Positions 45,062 through 53,572 of a stretch of 64,000 nt of DNA are shown here, piece after piece (position 1 is the first letter of the stretch; the number at the start of each line of letters is the position of its first letter). The stretch is taken from positions 50,496-114,495 of the forward strand of contig NZ_AWZV01000025.1 of the NCBI RefSeq assembly GCF_000472545.1, given 5' to 3'. The notes beneath the pieces were generated by a model that was not told the DNA's origin, did not search any database, and saw only the letters and a list, made by a program, of their open reading frames with translations. The position numbers and the translations under genes were made by a program. The stretch is from Burkholderia sp. WSM2232. Its GTDB lineage: Bacteria; Pseudomonadota; Gammaproteobacteria; Burkholderiales; Burkholderiaceae.

Positions 45062-46900
45062 CTATGCGCCGTGCAGGTGAAGCGAGCGCGCTTCGAAACG
45101 CTGCGCCAGTTCGTCGGACGGCAACGCCTGGCAGACGAGCCACCCCTGAATGTGGTCGCATCCCATCTCGGTGAGCAGGCTGCGTTGCGCTTCGGTTTCC
45201 ACGCCCTCGGCGACCAGTTCCAGGTCCAGCGTCTGGGCGAGGCCGACCACCGCGCTGACGATCGCCTGATCGTTCCGGGAGGTTAGCAGATTCTCGACAA
45301 AACTCCTGTCGATCTTGAGCTTTGCAAGGGGAAACCGTTGCAGGTAAGCCAGGCTCGAATAGCCGGTGCCGAAATCGTCGACGGCAAAGCGGATGCCCAT
45401 GGCCGTCAGCTCTTCGAGCAGCACCTTGGCGTGGGCCGGGTCGTGCATGAGCAGGCTCTCGGTAATTTCGAAGACGAGGCGCCGCGGGTCGATGCCGGTC
45501 AGGTTGATCGCCTCGCGCACCGCGTCCGTAAAACGGGGATCGCGGAACTGCTGCGGCGACACGTTGACCGCCACGTACTGCAGCGAGATGCCCCGCGCGT
45601 CCCACTGGATCAACTGCATGCACGCCACCTTGAGCACCCAGTTGCCGAGGAAGTTGATGAGCCCGACCGACTCCGCGAGCGGAATGAACATGGACGGCGG
45701 CACGAGGCCGTGGACCGGATGCATCCAGCGGATCAACGCCTCCACGCCGACCACGCCGTGCGTGCGGCTGCTGGTGATCGGCTGGAAGTGCAGCGAGAAC
45801 TCGCCGTTGCGCACACCGTCGTAGAGGTCCGCCTCGAGTTTCAGGCGCTCGGCGTCGGCGGGGTTGTCGTCCGGCACATAGAACGCGAGCGTATTGCCGC
45901 CCGCCGCCTTGGCCTGCAGCAGCGCGTGGTCGGCCCAGCGCAGCAGGTGCGTGTCGTGCGCGGCCGTGTCGTTCGCGTGACGCACGTCCGGGTAGAGGGC
46001 AATGCCGATGCTCGCCGACAGGTGCACCTGCTGGCCGCTGAATACATACGGCTGCTGGATCGCGGTCAAGAGGCGCCGCGCCAGCGCTTCTGCGGCTGCT
46101 GCGGCGTCGGTGCGGTTGGCGGCGGGCTTCACGAGGATCGCGAACTCGTCGCTGGCCACGCGCGCCACCGTCTCGTGCGGGCTCGTCATGTTCAGGATGC
46201 GCCGCGCCGTGTCGCGCAGCATTTCGTCGCCGGCGTCGTAGCCGAGCGCGCGGTTCACGCGCTGATAATCGTCGATGTCGAGCAGCAGCAGCGCGGCGGG
46301 CGTGCCGTGTGCGTCGGCCCGCTGCTGCGCTTCCAGCACTGCGGGAACCAGCGCGGACTGGTTGGCCAGATTGGTGAGCCGGTCCAGATGCAGCGCCTGG
46401 ATGAGGCGCTCCTCGCTCGCGCGCCACGCCGACACGTCGAAACCGGCAATCGCGAAGCCGTCGATGCCGTGGTGGCTGCTGCGCACCACGCGCAGCTCGA
46501 CGGTGATCGGGTAGGTGAGCGACTTGATAAGCCCGAGCGTCGCCTTTTCCACGTTGCCGGTGGCGCGGGCGCGCTCGAGCAGCGCGTCGAGGCGCGCCGT
46601 GTCGGCCTCGGCCACCAGCTCGTGCAGCGTAATGGTCTCCAGATACTCGCGGTGATAGCCGATAAAGCGCAGGCTCGCGTCGGACACGTAGAGAAAGCGC
46701 AGTTCGCTGTCCACATGCGCGAGCAGGTCTACGGCGCCGACCACCTGTTCCAGTTGCGGCGCCGCGGGCAGCGCGGCGGGCGGCGTGACGGGCGGCCCCG
46801 CTTGCGGCTTGTCCTCGACGCGCCGGCCAAGACCAAGAAGCCGGTCGACGACCGTGCGCAAGGAGCCCCGGCGGGGGGCGGTGATCCTGTTCGCTTCCAT
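45062..46900 (-). CDS. PAS-GGDEF-EAL c-di-GMP signalling protein
   Basis: A 612-aa soluble protein: PAS domain (about 50-170), GGDEF domain (about 175-340) and EAL domain (about 350-600). The GGDEF active-site motif reads ASDEF, so diguanylate cyclase activity is doubtful. The EAL domain is intact: VEALIRW, FEITES, DDFGTGYSSL, KIDRSFV and AEGVET are present, so it should be an active c-di-GMP phosphodiesterase, perhaps tuned by GTP binding to the GGDEF domain. No membrane segment. It is divergent from the second EAL-HDOD gene. Confidence 0.93.
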   Translation of the reverse strand: MEANRITAPRRGSLRTVVDRLLGLGRRVEDKPQAGPPVTPPAALPAAPQLEQVVGAVDLLAHVDSELRFLYVSDASLRFIGYHREYLETITLHELVAEADTARLDALLERARATGNVEKATLGLIKSLTYPITVELRVVRSSHHGIDGFAIAGFDVSAWRASEERLIQALHLDRLTNLANQSALVPAVLEAQQRADAHGTPAALLLLDIDDYQRVNRALGYDAGDEMLRDTARRILNMTSPHETVARVASDEFAILVKPAANRTDAAAAAEALARRLLTAIQQPYVFSGQQVHLSASIGIALYPDVRHANDTAAHDTHLLRWADHALLQAKAAGGNTLAFYVPDDNPADAERLKLEADLYDGVRNGEFSLHFQPITSSRTHGVVGVEALIRWMHPVHGLVPPSMFIPLAESVGLINFLGNWVLKVACMQLIQWDARGISLQYVAVNVSPQQFRDPRFTDAVREAINLTGIDPRRLVFEITESLLMHDPAHAKVLLEELTAMGIRFAVDDFGTGYSSLAYLQRFPLAKLKIDRSFVENLLTSRNDQAIVSAVVGLAQTLDLELVAEGVETEAQRSLLTEMGCDHIQGWLVCQALPSDELAQRFEARSLHLHGA

Positions 46901-47225
46901 GTATCGGTGGCAACCTGTGTTCGTCTGCGGGCGGGGCGGCTTGCCGTTCGCCTCTGGGGAGCGGCGAAAGGGTTCAGGCGGGTGTCATGCGGGTACCACG
47001 CGGGTATCAGGCCGCCCCATCAGGACTAGATAACGACCTGTCGCCTCAAATCTTTAGTGCAAGCGCAAGAAAAACATCCCGTAAGGGAGCGCGGCGGGCG
47101 ACGGAAGCCGGACACCGCCGATTCGGTTAAAGTGCGGTTGGCCGGCGTCCGTTAATACGGCAAACCCCTGTGCGGTGGCGGCGCGCCGCTGTCGCGCAGC
47201 CCTTCGAAAGCAGCACCGACGACCC
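46901..47225. other. Divergent promoter region between signalling genes
   Basis: 325 bases between the divergent PAS-GGDEF-EAL and second EAL-HDOD genes. It must contain both promoters; TTAAAG and GTTAATAC around 47127-47157 are AT-richer spots. No further structure was recognised. Confidence 0.4.
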
Positions 47226-48563
47226 ATGTCTGAACTTCATTTGGTCCGGGCCTCTGCCCGGCGCATCGAGGTGCGCGACGCGACCGGCGACGAACCCGAC
47301 GCGGCTAGTGCTGCGCAGTTCGTCTATCTGGGCCGACAGCCGATTCTCGATCGCCAGGGCGCGCTCAACGCATACGAACTGCTGTTTCGGGCTGGCGCCC
47401 ACAACTATGCCGAAGTCACCAACGACGCGCAGGCGACCGCGCAGGTGGTGGCGCGCGCGCTCGGCGGAATCGGCGTGCCGGCCGTGCTCGGGCAGCATCG
47501 CGGCTTTGTCAACATCGACCGGACGATGCTGTTCGACGACATTGTCCACGTGATGCCGCCGGAGCGCTTCGTTCTCGAGATTCTCGAAACCGTCAGGTTC
47601 GACGCGCAACTCGCGCGGCGGCTCGGCGAACTGCGGCGCGGCGGTTTCCAGGTTGCGCTCGACGACGTGACCCAGCTCTCGGACGAACTGCTCGCCATGC
47701 TGCCGCATGCGGACATCGTCAAGATCGATTTCCTGCAGACGCAGCGCGCGGATCTGCCCGAACTTGCGGCGGCGATGCGCGGGGCGGGCAAGACCCTGAT
47801 CGCCGAAAAGGTGGAGACGCGCGAAGACTTCGCCCTTGCCCGCGATCTGGGCTTCGATCTGTTCCAAGGCTACTTCTTCGCACGGCCGCAGGTGCTGGCC
47901 GCGCCGAAAAACCGCTCGCCGCGCCCCGGCCTGATGCGCCTGCTCGCGCTGCTTTCGCGCGACGCAGGCATCGTCGAGCTGGAAGCGGAGCTGAAGCTCA
48001 ATCCCAGTGTGGTCGTGCAGTTGCTGCGCCTCGTGAACTCCAGTGCGTTCGGCCTCGGGCGCAATATTGCGTCGCTGCGCGAGGCAATCATTGCGACAGG
48101 CACACGGCAGATCGCGCGCTGGGCGCAACTGCTGCTTTACGCGGACAGCGGCGATCTGCCGTGGCGCGCCGATCCGCTCGTGCAACTGGCAGGCACGCGC
48201 TCGCGCTTCATGGAACTGGCGGCGGGCTGGATGCGACCGGCCGACGACGAATTCGCCGACGCGGCCTTCATGACCGGCATCTTTTCGCTCGTGCATGTGC
48301 TGCTTGGCAGCACGCCGAAAGCCGTGCTGGAAAAGCTGGGCCTCGCGCCGCAGATTCGCGATGCGATTGTCGAACGGCGCGGAGCGCTCGGCACGCTGCT
48401 GCAAATCGCGGAGGCGGCGGGCGAGGGCTGCGATGCGGTGTCGATCGCCCGCGGTTGCGATGCGCCGCCTGAATTTGCCGCGCTCACGCCCGGGATACTG
48501 GCCGAGCTGAACCTCTCCGCGGCCGCGTGGTTCGGCGCGCATATCGAGGAAGCGGCGGCGTGA
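47226..48563 (+). CDS. EAL-HDOD signalling protein (YuxH type), copy 2
   Basis: A 445-aa paralogue of the protein at 41842, with EAL-like (about 30-240) and HDOD (about 245-440) domains. Shared stretches include FQGYFFAR, LEAELKLNP and QIARWAQLLLYAD (RIARWTQLLLYAD in copy 1). EAL positions are again degenerate: YELLFRAG, LEILETV and LDDVTQ. ATG 47226 matches the start of the homologous region. The gene ends 16 bases before the first terminal repeat of the accessory island, so the island sits immediately behind an intact core gene. Confidence 0.88.
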   Translation: MSELHLVRASARRIEVRDATGDEPDAASAAQFVYLGRQPILDRQGALNAYELLFRAGAHNYAEVTNDAQATAQVVARALGGIGVPAVLGQHRGFVNIDRTMLFDDIVHVMPPERFVLEILETVRFDAQLARRLGELRRGGFQVALDDVTQLSDELLAMLPHADIVKIDFLQTQRADLPELAAAMRGAGKTLIAEKVETREDFALARDLGFDLFQGYFFARPQVLAAPKNRSPRPGLMRLLALLSRDAGIVELEAELKLNPSVVVQLLRLVNSSAFGLGRNIASLREAIIATGTRQIARWAQLLLYADSGDLPWRADPLVQLAGTRSRFMELAAGWMRPADDEFADAAFMTGIFSLVHVLLGSTPKAVLEKLGLAPQIRDAIVERRGALGTLLQIAEAAGEGCDAVSIARGCDAPPEFAALTPGILAELNLSAAAWFGAHIEEAAA

Positions 48564-48578
48564 TTTTGCTGGCAAGCG

Positions 48579-48707
48579 CAATTCATGAGACTCGGGCAGC
48601 CAATAAATCAACGAGCCAGGCAGCAATCCGTTGCGACACTCGTGGACGCCCGATCCGAGTTCGCGAGACTGGCCGCATTCGTTGCCGTTACTTGTGAGAC
48701 TGTTAGG
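48579..48707 (+). repeat. Left-end GAGACTG repeats of the island
   Basis: GAGACT cores at 48587, 48665 and 48696 lie in the contexts AATTCATGAGACTC, AGTTCGCGAGACTG and ACTTGTGAGACTG. The first copy starts 16 bases after the EAL-HDOD stop. Confidence 0.65.
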
Positions 48708-48855
48708 GAAGGGATTGTCTTCGTTCGGCCCAGAATCGGACACTCGACGAGAATCCCAAAATCGCAAACAATCAGGCGATGGGCCATGAGATGAGGTTGA
48801 ATTCAAATCCCGGCCAACTCCTGTCCCCACGCACGCACCCCATCCGCCAAACAGA

Positions 48856-49221
48856 ATGACCTGGACGCCTCCACCTCAAGGCAAGAGCAATGCGCCGACG
48901 TGGTTAAAGACGAGCCTTACTCTGCTCTATCGTTTGCTATGCGGACTTTTGGTACTAGGCGCGCTTGTCCCCATTGTGATGCAAGTATTTAACATTCCGG
49001 TTCCGTTCGATACGCCTAGGGCGTTTTCCCTTTTTATCCTGGCCGGAGGCATGCTCGCGCTCACACACGCCTTGCGCACTTGGCTTTTGCGCCTGCCTAT
49101 TTCGACCCGATACTCGCAACCGGTTCCATATGGCTATCCGGGATGGCGCGGCTTTCTCCAAGCCCAGTTTGCTACGGGTTGTTTCCTGTTTTTCTTCGGT
49201 GCGCTGCTGCTCCTGCTTTGA
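48856..49221 (+). CDS. Small membrane protein of unknown function
   Basis: A 121-aa protein with three hydrophobic segments at about 24-46, 58-75 and 105-121, the last being LFFFGALLLLL at the very C-terminus. The N-terminus is Pro-rich and polar (TWTPPPQGKSNAPTW). No family recognised. It is the first gene of the island and its DNA is AT-richer than the flanking chromosome. About 400 bases separate it from the ParA gene, so a functional link is not shown. It could be an anchor or a cargo gene unrelated to the rest. Confidence 0.6.
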   Translation: MTWTPPPQGKSNAPTWLKTSLTLLYRLLCGLLVLGALVPIVMQVFNIPVPFDTPRAFSLFILAGGMLALTHALRTWLLRLPISTRYSQPVPYGYPGWRGFLQAQFATGCFLFFFGALLLLL

Positions 49222-49625
49222 TTCGCAAACGTCGCCGGGTCTAATGACCGCTTTGTGGAAGATTGTTTTCTCATATGGGTCGCATGCGTCTGTTTGCCAT
49301 AGGCCGGCTACATATGCGGCTTGCATGAGGCGCTGATCGGCCATCTACGGACGCTCGCCCAAGACCTTCCAATGACGGTCGAACGTCGGCTTTAGGCTGA
49401 GCAGCGGCCTTGCTTACGGGAGAAGCAACCATCCGGTCTGAGCCATGCGTTTGCATAGGCAATTTCGACAGCAGGCTGACCGCGCCGCAGCCGAACTCTT
49501 CGCTAATGGGTACCGGCCTGCTGGAGCAAATCACTTTGCTCGCACGGGACTGAACTCAATCCAGAGTAAAATTGAAGAATATCAACATAGCAGCGAAGCA
49601 TCCGCGTCGTTTGATCAGGCAGACC
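49222..49625. other. Non-coding island DNA before the ParA gene
   Basis: 404 bases without a credible gene. It contains TGACCGCTTTGTGGAA (49245) and ACGTCGGCTTTAGGC (49383), two members of a degenerate motif also seen near 51776 and 53530. TAAAAT at 49567 is a possible -10 for the ParA gene, without a well-placed -35. Confidence 0.45.
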
Positions 49626-50651
49626 ATGAAAAAAATCGCAATTTTTAACCACAAAGGTGGTGTCAGTAAATCCACCACGACCTTCAATCTCGGATGGTCC
49701 CTCGCAGAGGCGGGAAACCGCGTTCTTATTGTCGACTGCGATCCGCAATGCAACCTAACGGGGATGGTGCTCGCCTTGAAAGGGCTAGACGATCTTGGCG
49801 ACTTTTATGAGGCACATCCTTCCGCGAATCTCTATACAGCGGCTAGAAGGGCGTTCGAGGGATCACCGGAAAAGATTGTAGCGGCAGAAATAGTAGCGAC
49901 TGCGCAAGAGAATTTGTTCCTGCTTCCAGGTCACATTGACACAGGTCTTTTCGAGCCTGATCTGGCGATGGCGCATAAACTGTTGGGCGCCATGTCGATT
50001 TTGCAGAACTTACCGGGAGCGCTCGGATTTTTGCTCGACGAGACGGCCAAAGCGAACAATATCGATTACGTATTCCTCGACATGAGTCCTAGTGTCGGGG
50101 CTCTCAACCAAAACTTGTTGGTATCGTGCGATTATTTCATCGTACCTGTCGCGCCTGATTACTTCAGCTATCTCGCCATCGACTCCCTTTCGAAAACTTT
50201 GCCTCGGTGGGCCATCAACGCGAATGAGCTACGCTCCCGCTCGGGGCCACAAATCTATAAGTTACCCGCATCTAATCCTCGTTTCATGGGAATAGTCTCG
50301 CAACGGTTCAATGTCCGATCAGGCAAAGTAACTAATGCGTATCAAAAATGGATTGATAAGATCGTGGCCCGGTGCCACGAATCGCTCATTCCCTCCTTGC
50401 AGAGCGTCGATATGATGCTTCCGGAGGAAAGATACCGTTCAGTTCTCGGGGACGGTTGGGAAATTGCGCAAGTTCCCGATTTCCATGGCTTACTGGGGAA
50501 ATCACAAGAACATTCTAAGGCGGTCTTTGCATTGACTGACGATGACCTTGACATGTCGGGGAAGGTCGAGAAAACTTACATCGCGTCAAGGGATAATTTC
50601 AAAGAAATATTCAAGTCGTTCGCAGCTAAAGTCGTTGAGCTCGCAAAATGA
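49626..50651 (+). CDS. ParA/Soj-type ATPase
   Basis: A 341-aa deviant-Walker ATPase. Residues 1-20 contain the ParA-type P-loop HKGGVSKSTTT with the signature lysine; DCDPQCNLTG follows at about 38, and the Walker B region is VFLDMSPSVGALN. Such ATPases form ATP-dependent dimers that partition DNA or position complexes. No ParB gene is adjacent. An in-frame ATG at 49572 would add 18 residues ahead of the P-loop; ATG 49626 fits the family. The next gene overlaps its stop (ATGA), so the partner is the HEPN-like protein rather than ParB. AT-rich codon use suggests transfer. Confidence 0.88.
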   Translation: MKKIAIFNHKGGVSKSTTTFNLGWSLAEAGNRVLIVDCDPQCNLTGMVLALKGLDDLGDFYEAHPSANLYTAARRAFEGSPEKIVAAEIVATAQENLFLLPGHIDTGLFEPDLAMAHKLLGAMSILQNLPGALGFLLDETAKANNIDYVFLDMSPSVGALNQNLLVSCDYFIVPVAPDYFSYLAIDSLSKTLPRWAINANELRSRSGPQIYKLPASNPRFMGIVSQRFNVRSGKVTNAYQKWIDKIVARCHESLIPSLQSVDMMLPEERYRSVLGDGWEIAQVPDFHGLLGKSQEHSKAVFALTDDDLDMSGKVEKTYIASRDNFKEIFKSFAAKVVELAK

Positions 50652-51583
50652 CGGGCATTGCTCAACTGCATCAATTCAAAGCGGGACTCTATTGGCCGAT
50701 TCGAACGAACCTTGCGCCCGGGGAGTTCAATCTGAGATATCGAGGAAGAGAGTATGTCCTTAATCTCTCCCAGCCTCAGTATATCGACACCGGTATATCC
50801 GGCGTGAATGTCCCAGCATTTTCTTTTACCCTCATCGAGATTAAGTGGGCCAAGCCGCATCAGCTTTCTGGAGACAAACTCGTGGCGTGGGCGAGGTCGG
50901 CAAAGGCAAAGCTGCTGGAGGAGGCTGAAGCATTTCAGAACCACTTCATCGATCTTCTGTTCACGAGCTCTGTTCGGCTGAATCGAAATCTCGACCAGAT
51001 TCGACATTTCGGAATTGTCGATTGGGCAGCCAGTTACGTGACGGTGAACCATATCCTGCTTGGGATTGAATTGTCGCCTCAAGCTATGGCCCTTGTCTCG
51101 GATAACCAGTTAACGATTCCAACAGACGATCTCGCGGCCGAAAACGTCAGCTTTCTGCAAAGGACGCTCCAGAGAGCTTATCGAATTGCTAATTCTGGCT
51201 ATCCCACCGAGAGTTTGCTTCTGTCGGCGGCGGTGGTAGACGCGACCACCCAGCGGTTCCTCGAAAAGTCTATGCAGAAACGGGGGCTTTCGCCAGATTC
51301 CGCCAAGGAGTTGCTTCGGAACACTACAACAAAGCGTCTCAAAACCTATCTCGATCCTGTACTCAAGTTGGTGGCGACCAGATCGCTTAGTGATGAACAG
51401 CCCGGCTTATATGAACGGCTGATTCGTCTGAACGAGCTTCGAAATGATGCGATTCATAACGGCAGAGAAACTTCACGCAGCGAAGCTATCGACGGATGCA
51501 AAACTGTATTTGAGGTCGTGAGTTTCTTGCATTCGATTGACCGTGATTGCGCTGAGGCCCCCGTGGCACCGTTCATTTTGTGA
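50648..51583 (+). CDS. Unknown protein with HEPN-like R-x4-H motif, ParA partner
   Basis: A 311-aa protein of no family I recognise by name. The C-terminal third is helical and contains LYERLIRLNELRNDAIHNGRE: Arg265-x4-His270 in an amphipathic helix matches the catalytic pattern of HEPN ribonucleases, and the preceding helices (about 180-260) suit the fold. The N-terminal 160 residues are mixed and may form a separate domain. It starts within the stop of the ParA gene, so both proteins are coupled. RNase activity, toxicity and defence are inference. It could instead be a non-catalytic HEPN relative. Confidence 0.7.
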   Translation: MTGIAQLHQFKAGLYWPIRTNLAPGEFNLRYRGREYVLNLSQPQYIDTGISGVNVPAFSFTLIEIKWAKPHQLSGDKLVAWARSAKAKLLEEAEAFQNHFIDLLFTSSVRLNRNLDQIRHFGIVDWAASYVTVNHILLGIELSPQAMALVSDNQLTIPTDDLAAENVSFLQRTLQRAYRIANSGYPTESLLLSAAVVDATTQRFLEKSMQKRGLSPDSAKELLRNTTTKRLKTYLDPVLKLVATRSLSDEQPGLYERLIRLNELRNDAIHNGRETSRSEAIDGCKTVFEVVSFLHSIDRDCAEAPVAPFIL

Positions 51584-51877
51584 ATCGAACCGCTAAGGTC
51601 TGGATATCCCGGCCTCACGGCCGGCAAAAAGCGTAAGCGTTGCGAAACTGACGCGAGGCAAACGGCAGCTAGCCGTGCGTCCCGTCAAAGATGAGATCAG
51701 GCGCAAATAGCGGCACTTTCTCAGTTTAGCTTGATGTCTGGTGTGCTTTCCACGAAAGACATCTGCTTTTCGAGAGCGTCCGCTTCCGGTGCGATTACGG
51801 TCCCCCGTGTTTCGGTGGCCGGCTAATATGCATGTAAAACGCCGGCTTTCAACCGGGCGTTTGCGCACTTCGAAGTG
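51584..51877. other. Gap between convergent island genes
   Basis: 294 bases. It holds a CCGGCC-TCAC-GGCCGG hairpin at 51609-51624 after the HEPN-like gene, a GCGTCCGCTTCCGG motif at 51776, and a hairpin plus palindrome near the nuclease gene end. No gene is seen. Confidence 0.45.
51836..51862 (-). terminator. Probable terminator of the Mrr-like nuclease gene
   Basis: On the minus strand AAACGCCCGG pairs with CCGGCGTTT around a short loop, with one bulged base, and continues into TTTT-AC. It lies 16 bases beyond the stop. A perfect palindrome, GCACTTCGAAGTGC (51865-51878), overlaps the stop codon. Confidence 0.55.
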
Positions 51878-53353
51878 CTAATTCTTTTGACTGTCTGGGG
51901 TAATGTCTTGCAAGGACTGCGCGACGCGAGCCAACTTTGCTTTGTCATCAAAAAAGGAGGAGTCGCCAATCATTACAGTACGAATCGGAGAGATAGTCGC
52001 CTTGATGTCTTTCTCCAGCTTGTCTAGGATCGGTCGCAATATGGGGATGTCGATTTTTAGACGGGTCTCCGCCGCCTCGACATCCTTCAGGCCCTCGTGC
52101 GTATGCTTGAAAAGCCTGAGCTTGAGTTCGCGGTCACTCTCAGTGGCGAAAACCACTTCACTGTAATCGCCTGCCAGAATTTTGGCGCTTGTTGCAAGGA
52201 GCCGCTGTGACACATCTGTGATTACCTGCTCTGGCGTCTTAACCGTCTCGGGGAAGAGCTTGCTTCTCAGCGCAGCCGGGGTGACACCTGCTGCCGTCAC
52301 GGCCACCAACCGGGTGTGGAGGTACGGCGCGGCCAACTGAACACTATAAGGATGTACCTTCATTGTCCGTAGGAGCGGTACAGTTATCTCTCGAAATATC
52401 CCTTGGTTGATCTCATTTGCGACATGAGCCATCAGCAGGCCATCCAATGTTGTCCTCACCTCGGATATCGTCGCGATCAAGTCCTTTAGAGCGTTAGGAT
52501 CGAGCGCTTTGAAAAAATCAATGCTGAAACCGTATAGATCCACAAATCCCATACTGACGCGCTGCTCCGGCGGAATGTCCGATATGCGACCCTTGATATC
52601 ACGAAGGTGCTCGTCAGTTAGAAGCTTCAAACCGTGGTCATCAAGCGCCTTCCTCAATACGGTATCAGCCTCTTCGATTGAGACTATAGTTCTAACAGTG
52701 AAGAAAGACCTAAGCACCTCTGGTTCGGTATTTACACGATCGGAAAGGTCAAGACCGTTGAAGCCGACGATTCTGATTCGCTTGACGAGATCTCGAACCC
52801 GTTCAGTCGGAGGATTTGCCAAAAACGGTCGAAATGACTCAAACTCCTCTAACGCGTCTTGCACATATCGGTCCACAGTGCCGTTTCCAATCTCGATATC
52901 GATTTGCACCGGAAAAGAGTGTAGAAGATCGATTGCCTCTCCAGTGAAATCACCTGGGGCAAAGACGAGATAACTGAACGTCTCTGGGGCGGGGAGGATT
53001 GACGAGTCGAGGCATGCATTGATTAGGAACTTTACGATCTCCCGAAGCAGCGCCGGCCGGGTCAAACGAGTGGATAACTTCTTGCATTGGATGAGCCCTC
53101 GCACTTCCGATCCAGAGTACAGGACACAGTCTCGCCCTCGCTCTCCTACACCTTGCATAAGCGCCACGTCGTCAAAGTCGGTATGCTTTCCTGAAGCAAT
53201 TTCCTTCTTCATGAGCATGTACGCTAAAGTTTCAAACTGGCGATCCCCAAGCAACTCAAAGGGGAGCTTTTGAATTGCAGGTTCAACAACCTCGGGACGG
53301 TATCCGCCACCGAGTTCAGTTTGAAGTTGAGAGTCAGAGACTTTTCTAATCAA
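51878..53353 (-). CDS. Mrr-like (PD-(D/E)XK) nuclease-domain protein
   Basis: A 491-aa protein. Residues about 30-165 resemble the Mrr-type restriction endonuclease fold: Glu41 in RQFETLAYML, Asp75 in GERGRDCVLYSG, Gln89-Cys90-Lys91 in GLIQCKK, then SYLVFAPGDFTGEAIDLL as in the second half of Mrr domains. Spacing D-x13-QxK is right for the active site. The 320-residue C-terminal part is helical and unrecognised. The start is apparently TTG 53353 with GGGG upstream; later ATGs would destroy the domain. It converges on the ParA-HEPN pair. Restriction or defence is inferred. Confidence 0.75.
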   Translation of the reverse strand: MIRKVSDSQLQTELGGGYRPEVVEPAIQKLPFELLGDRQFETLAYMLMKKEIASGKHTDFDDVALMQGVGERGRDCVLYSGSEVRGLIQCKKLSTRLTRPALLREIVKFLINACLDSSILPAPETFSYLVFAPGDFTGEAIDLLHSFPVQIDIEIGNGTVDRYVQDALEEFESFRPFLANPPTERVRDLVKRIRIVGFNGLDLSDRVNTEPEVLRSFFTVRTIVSIEEADTVLRKALDDHGLKLLTDEHLRDIKGRISDIPPEQRVSMGFVDLYGFSIDFFKALDPNALKDLIATISEVRTTLDGLLMAHVANEINQGIFREITVPLLRTMKVHPYSVQLAAPYLHTRLVAVTAAGVTPAALRSKLFPETVKTPEQVITDVSQRLLATSAKILAGDYSEVVFATESDRELKLRLFKHTHEGLKDVEAAETRLKIDIPILRPILDKLEKDIKATISPIRTVMIGDSSFFDDKAKLARVAQSLQDITPDSQKN

Positions 53354-53572
53354 GCTATACCCCGGTTGTTGTGTTCGTTGAAAATTCTAAGCTGCAGCTT
53401 TGTGAAACATTATCCCATGGGAATTCGTTGCCTCTGCCGGTCTGGCGCTTTGGCCATCGGAGGAACGGTCTCCCGTTCCGTCCCATTGCTGCAGTCTGCA
53501 ATCAACAGTGTCCGTAGCCCGTGGCGGAAAGCAGTCATTCAATGCTTCCACGCCCGAGCGGCCGAGTTGGGT
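53354..53572. other. Upstream region of the nuclease gene
   Basis: 219 bases without a credible gene, containing the nuclease promoter region (AT-rich at 53375-53400) and GGCGGAAAGCAGTCATTCA, a member of the degenerate motif found elsewhere in the island. Confidence 0.4.

Noticed and set aside
47226..48563. Active c-di-GMP phosphodiesterase for the EAL-HDOD proteins
   Set aside because: EAL, ExxE and DDFG positions are all substituted in both copies, so catalysis is unlikely.
49445..49648. Small open frame before the ParA gene as an antitoxin
   Set aside because: No antitoxin-like pattern and it overlaps the ParA start without a ribosome-binding sequence.
49626..50651. Plasmid or chromosome partition locus
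   Set aside because: No ParB gene or parS-like palindromes were found; the coupled gene is a HEPN-like protein.
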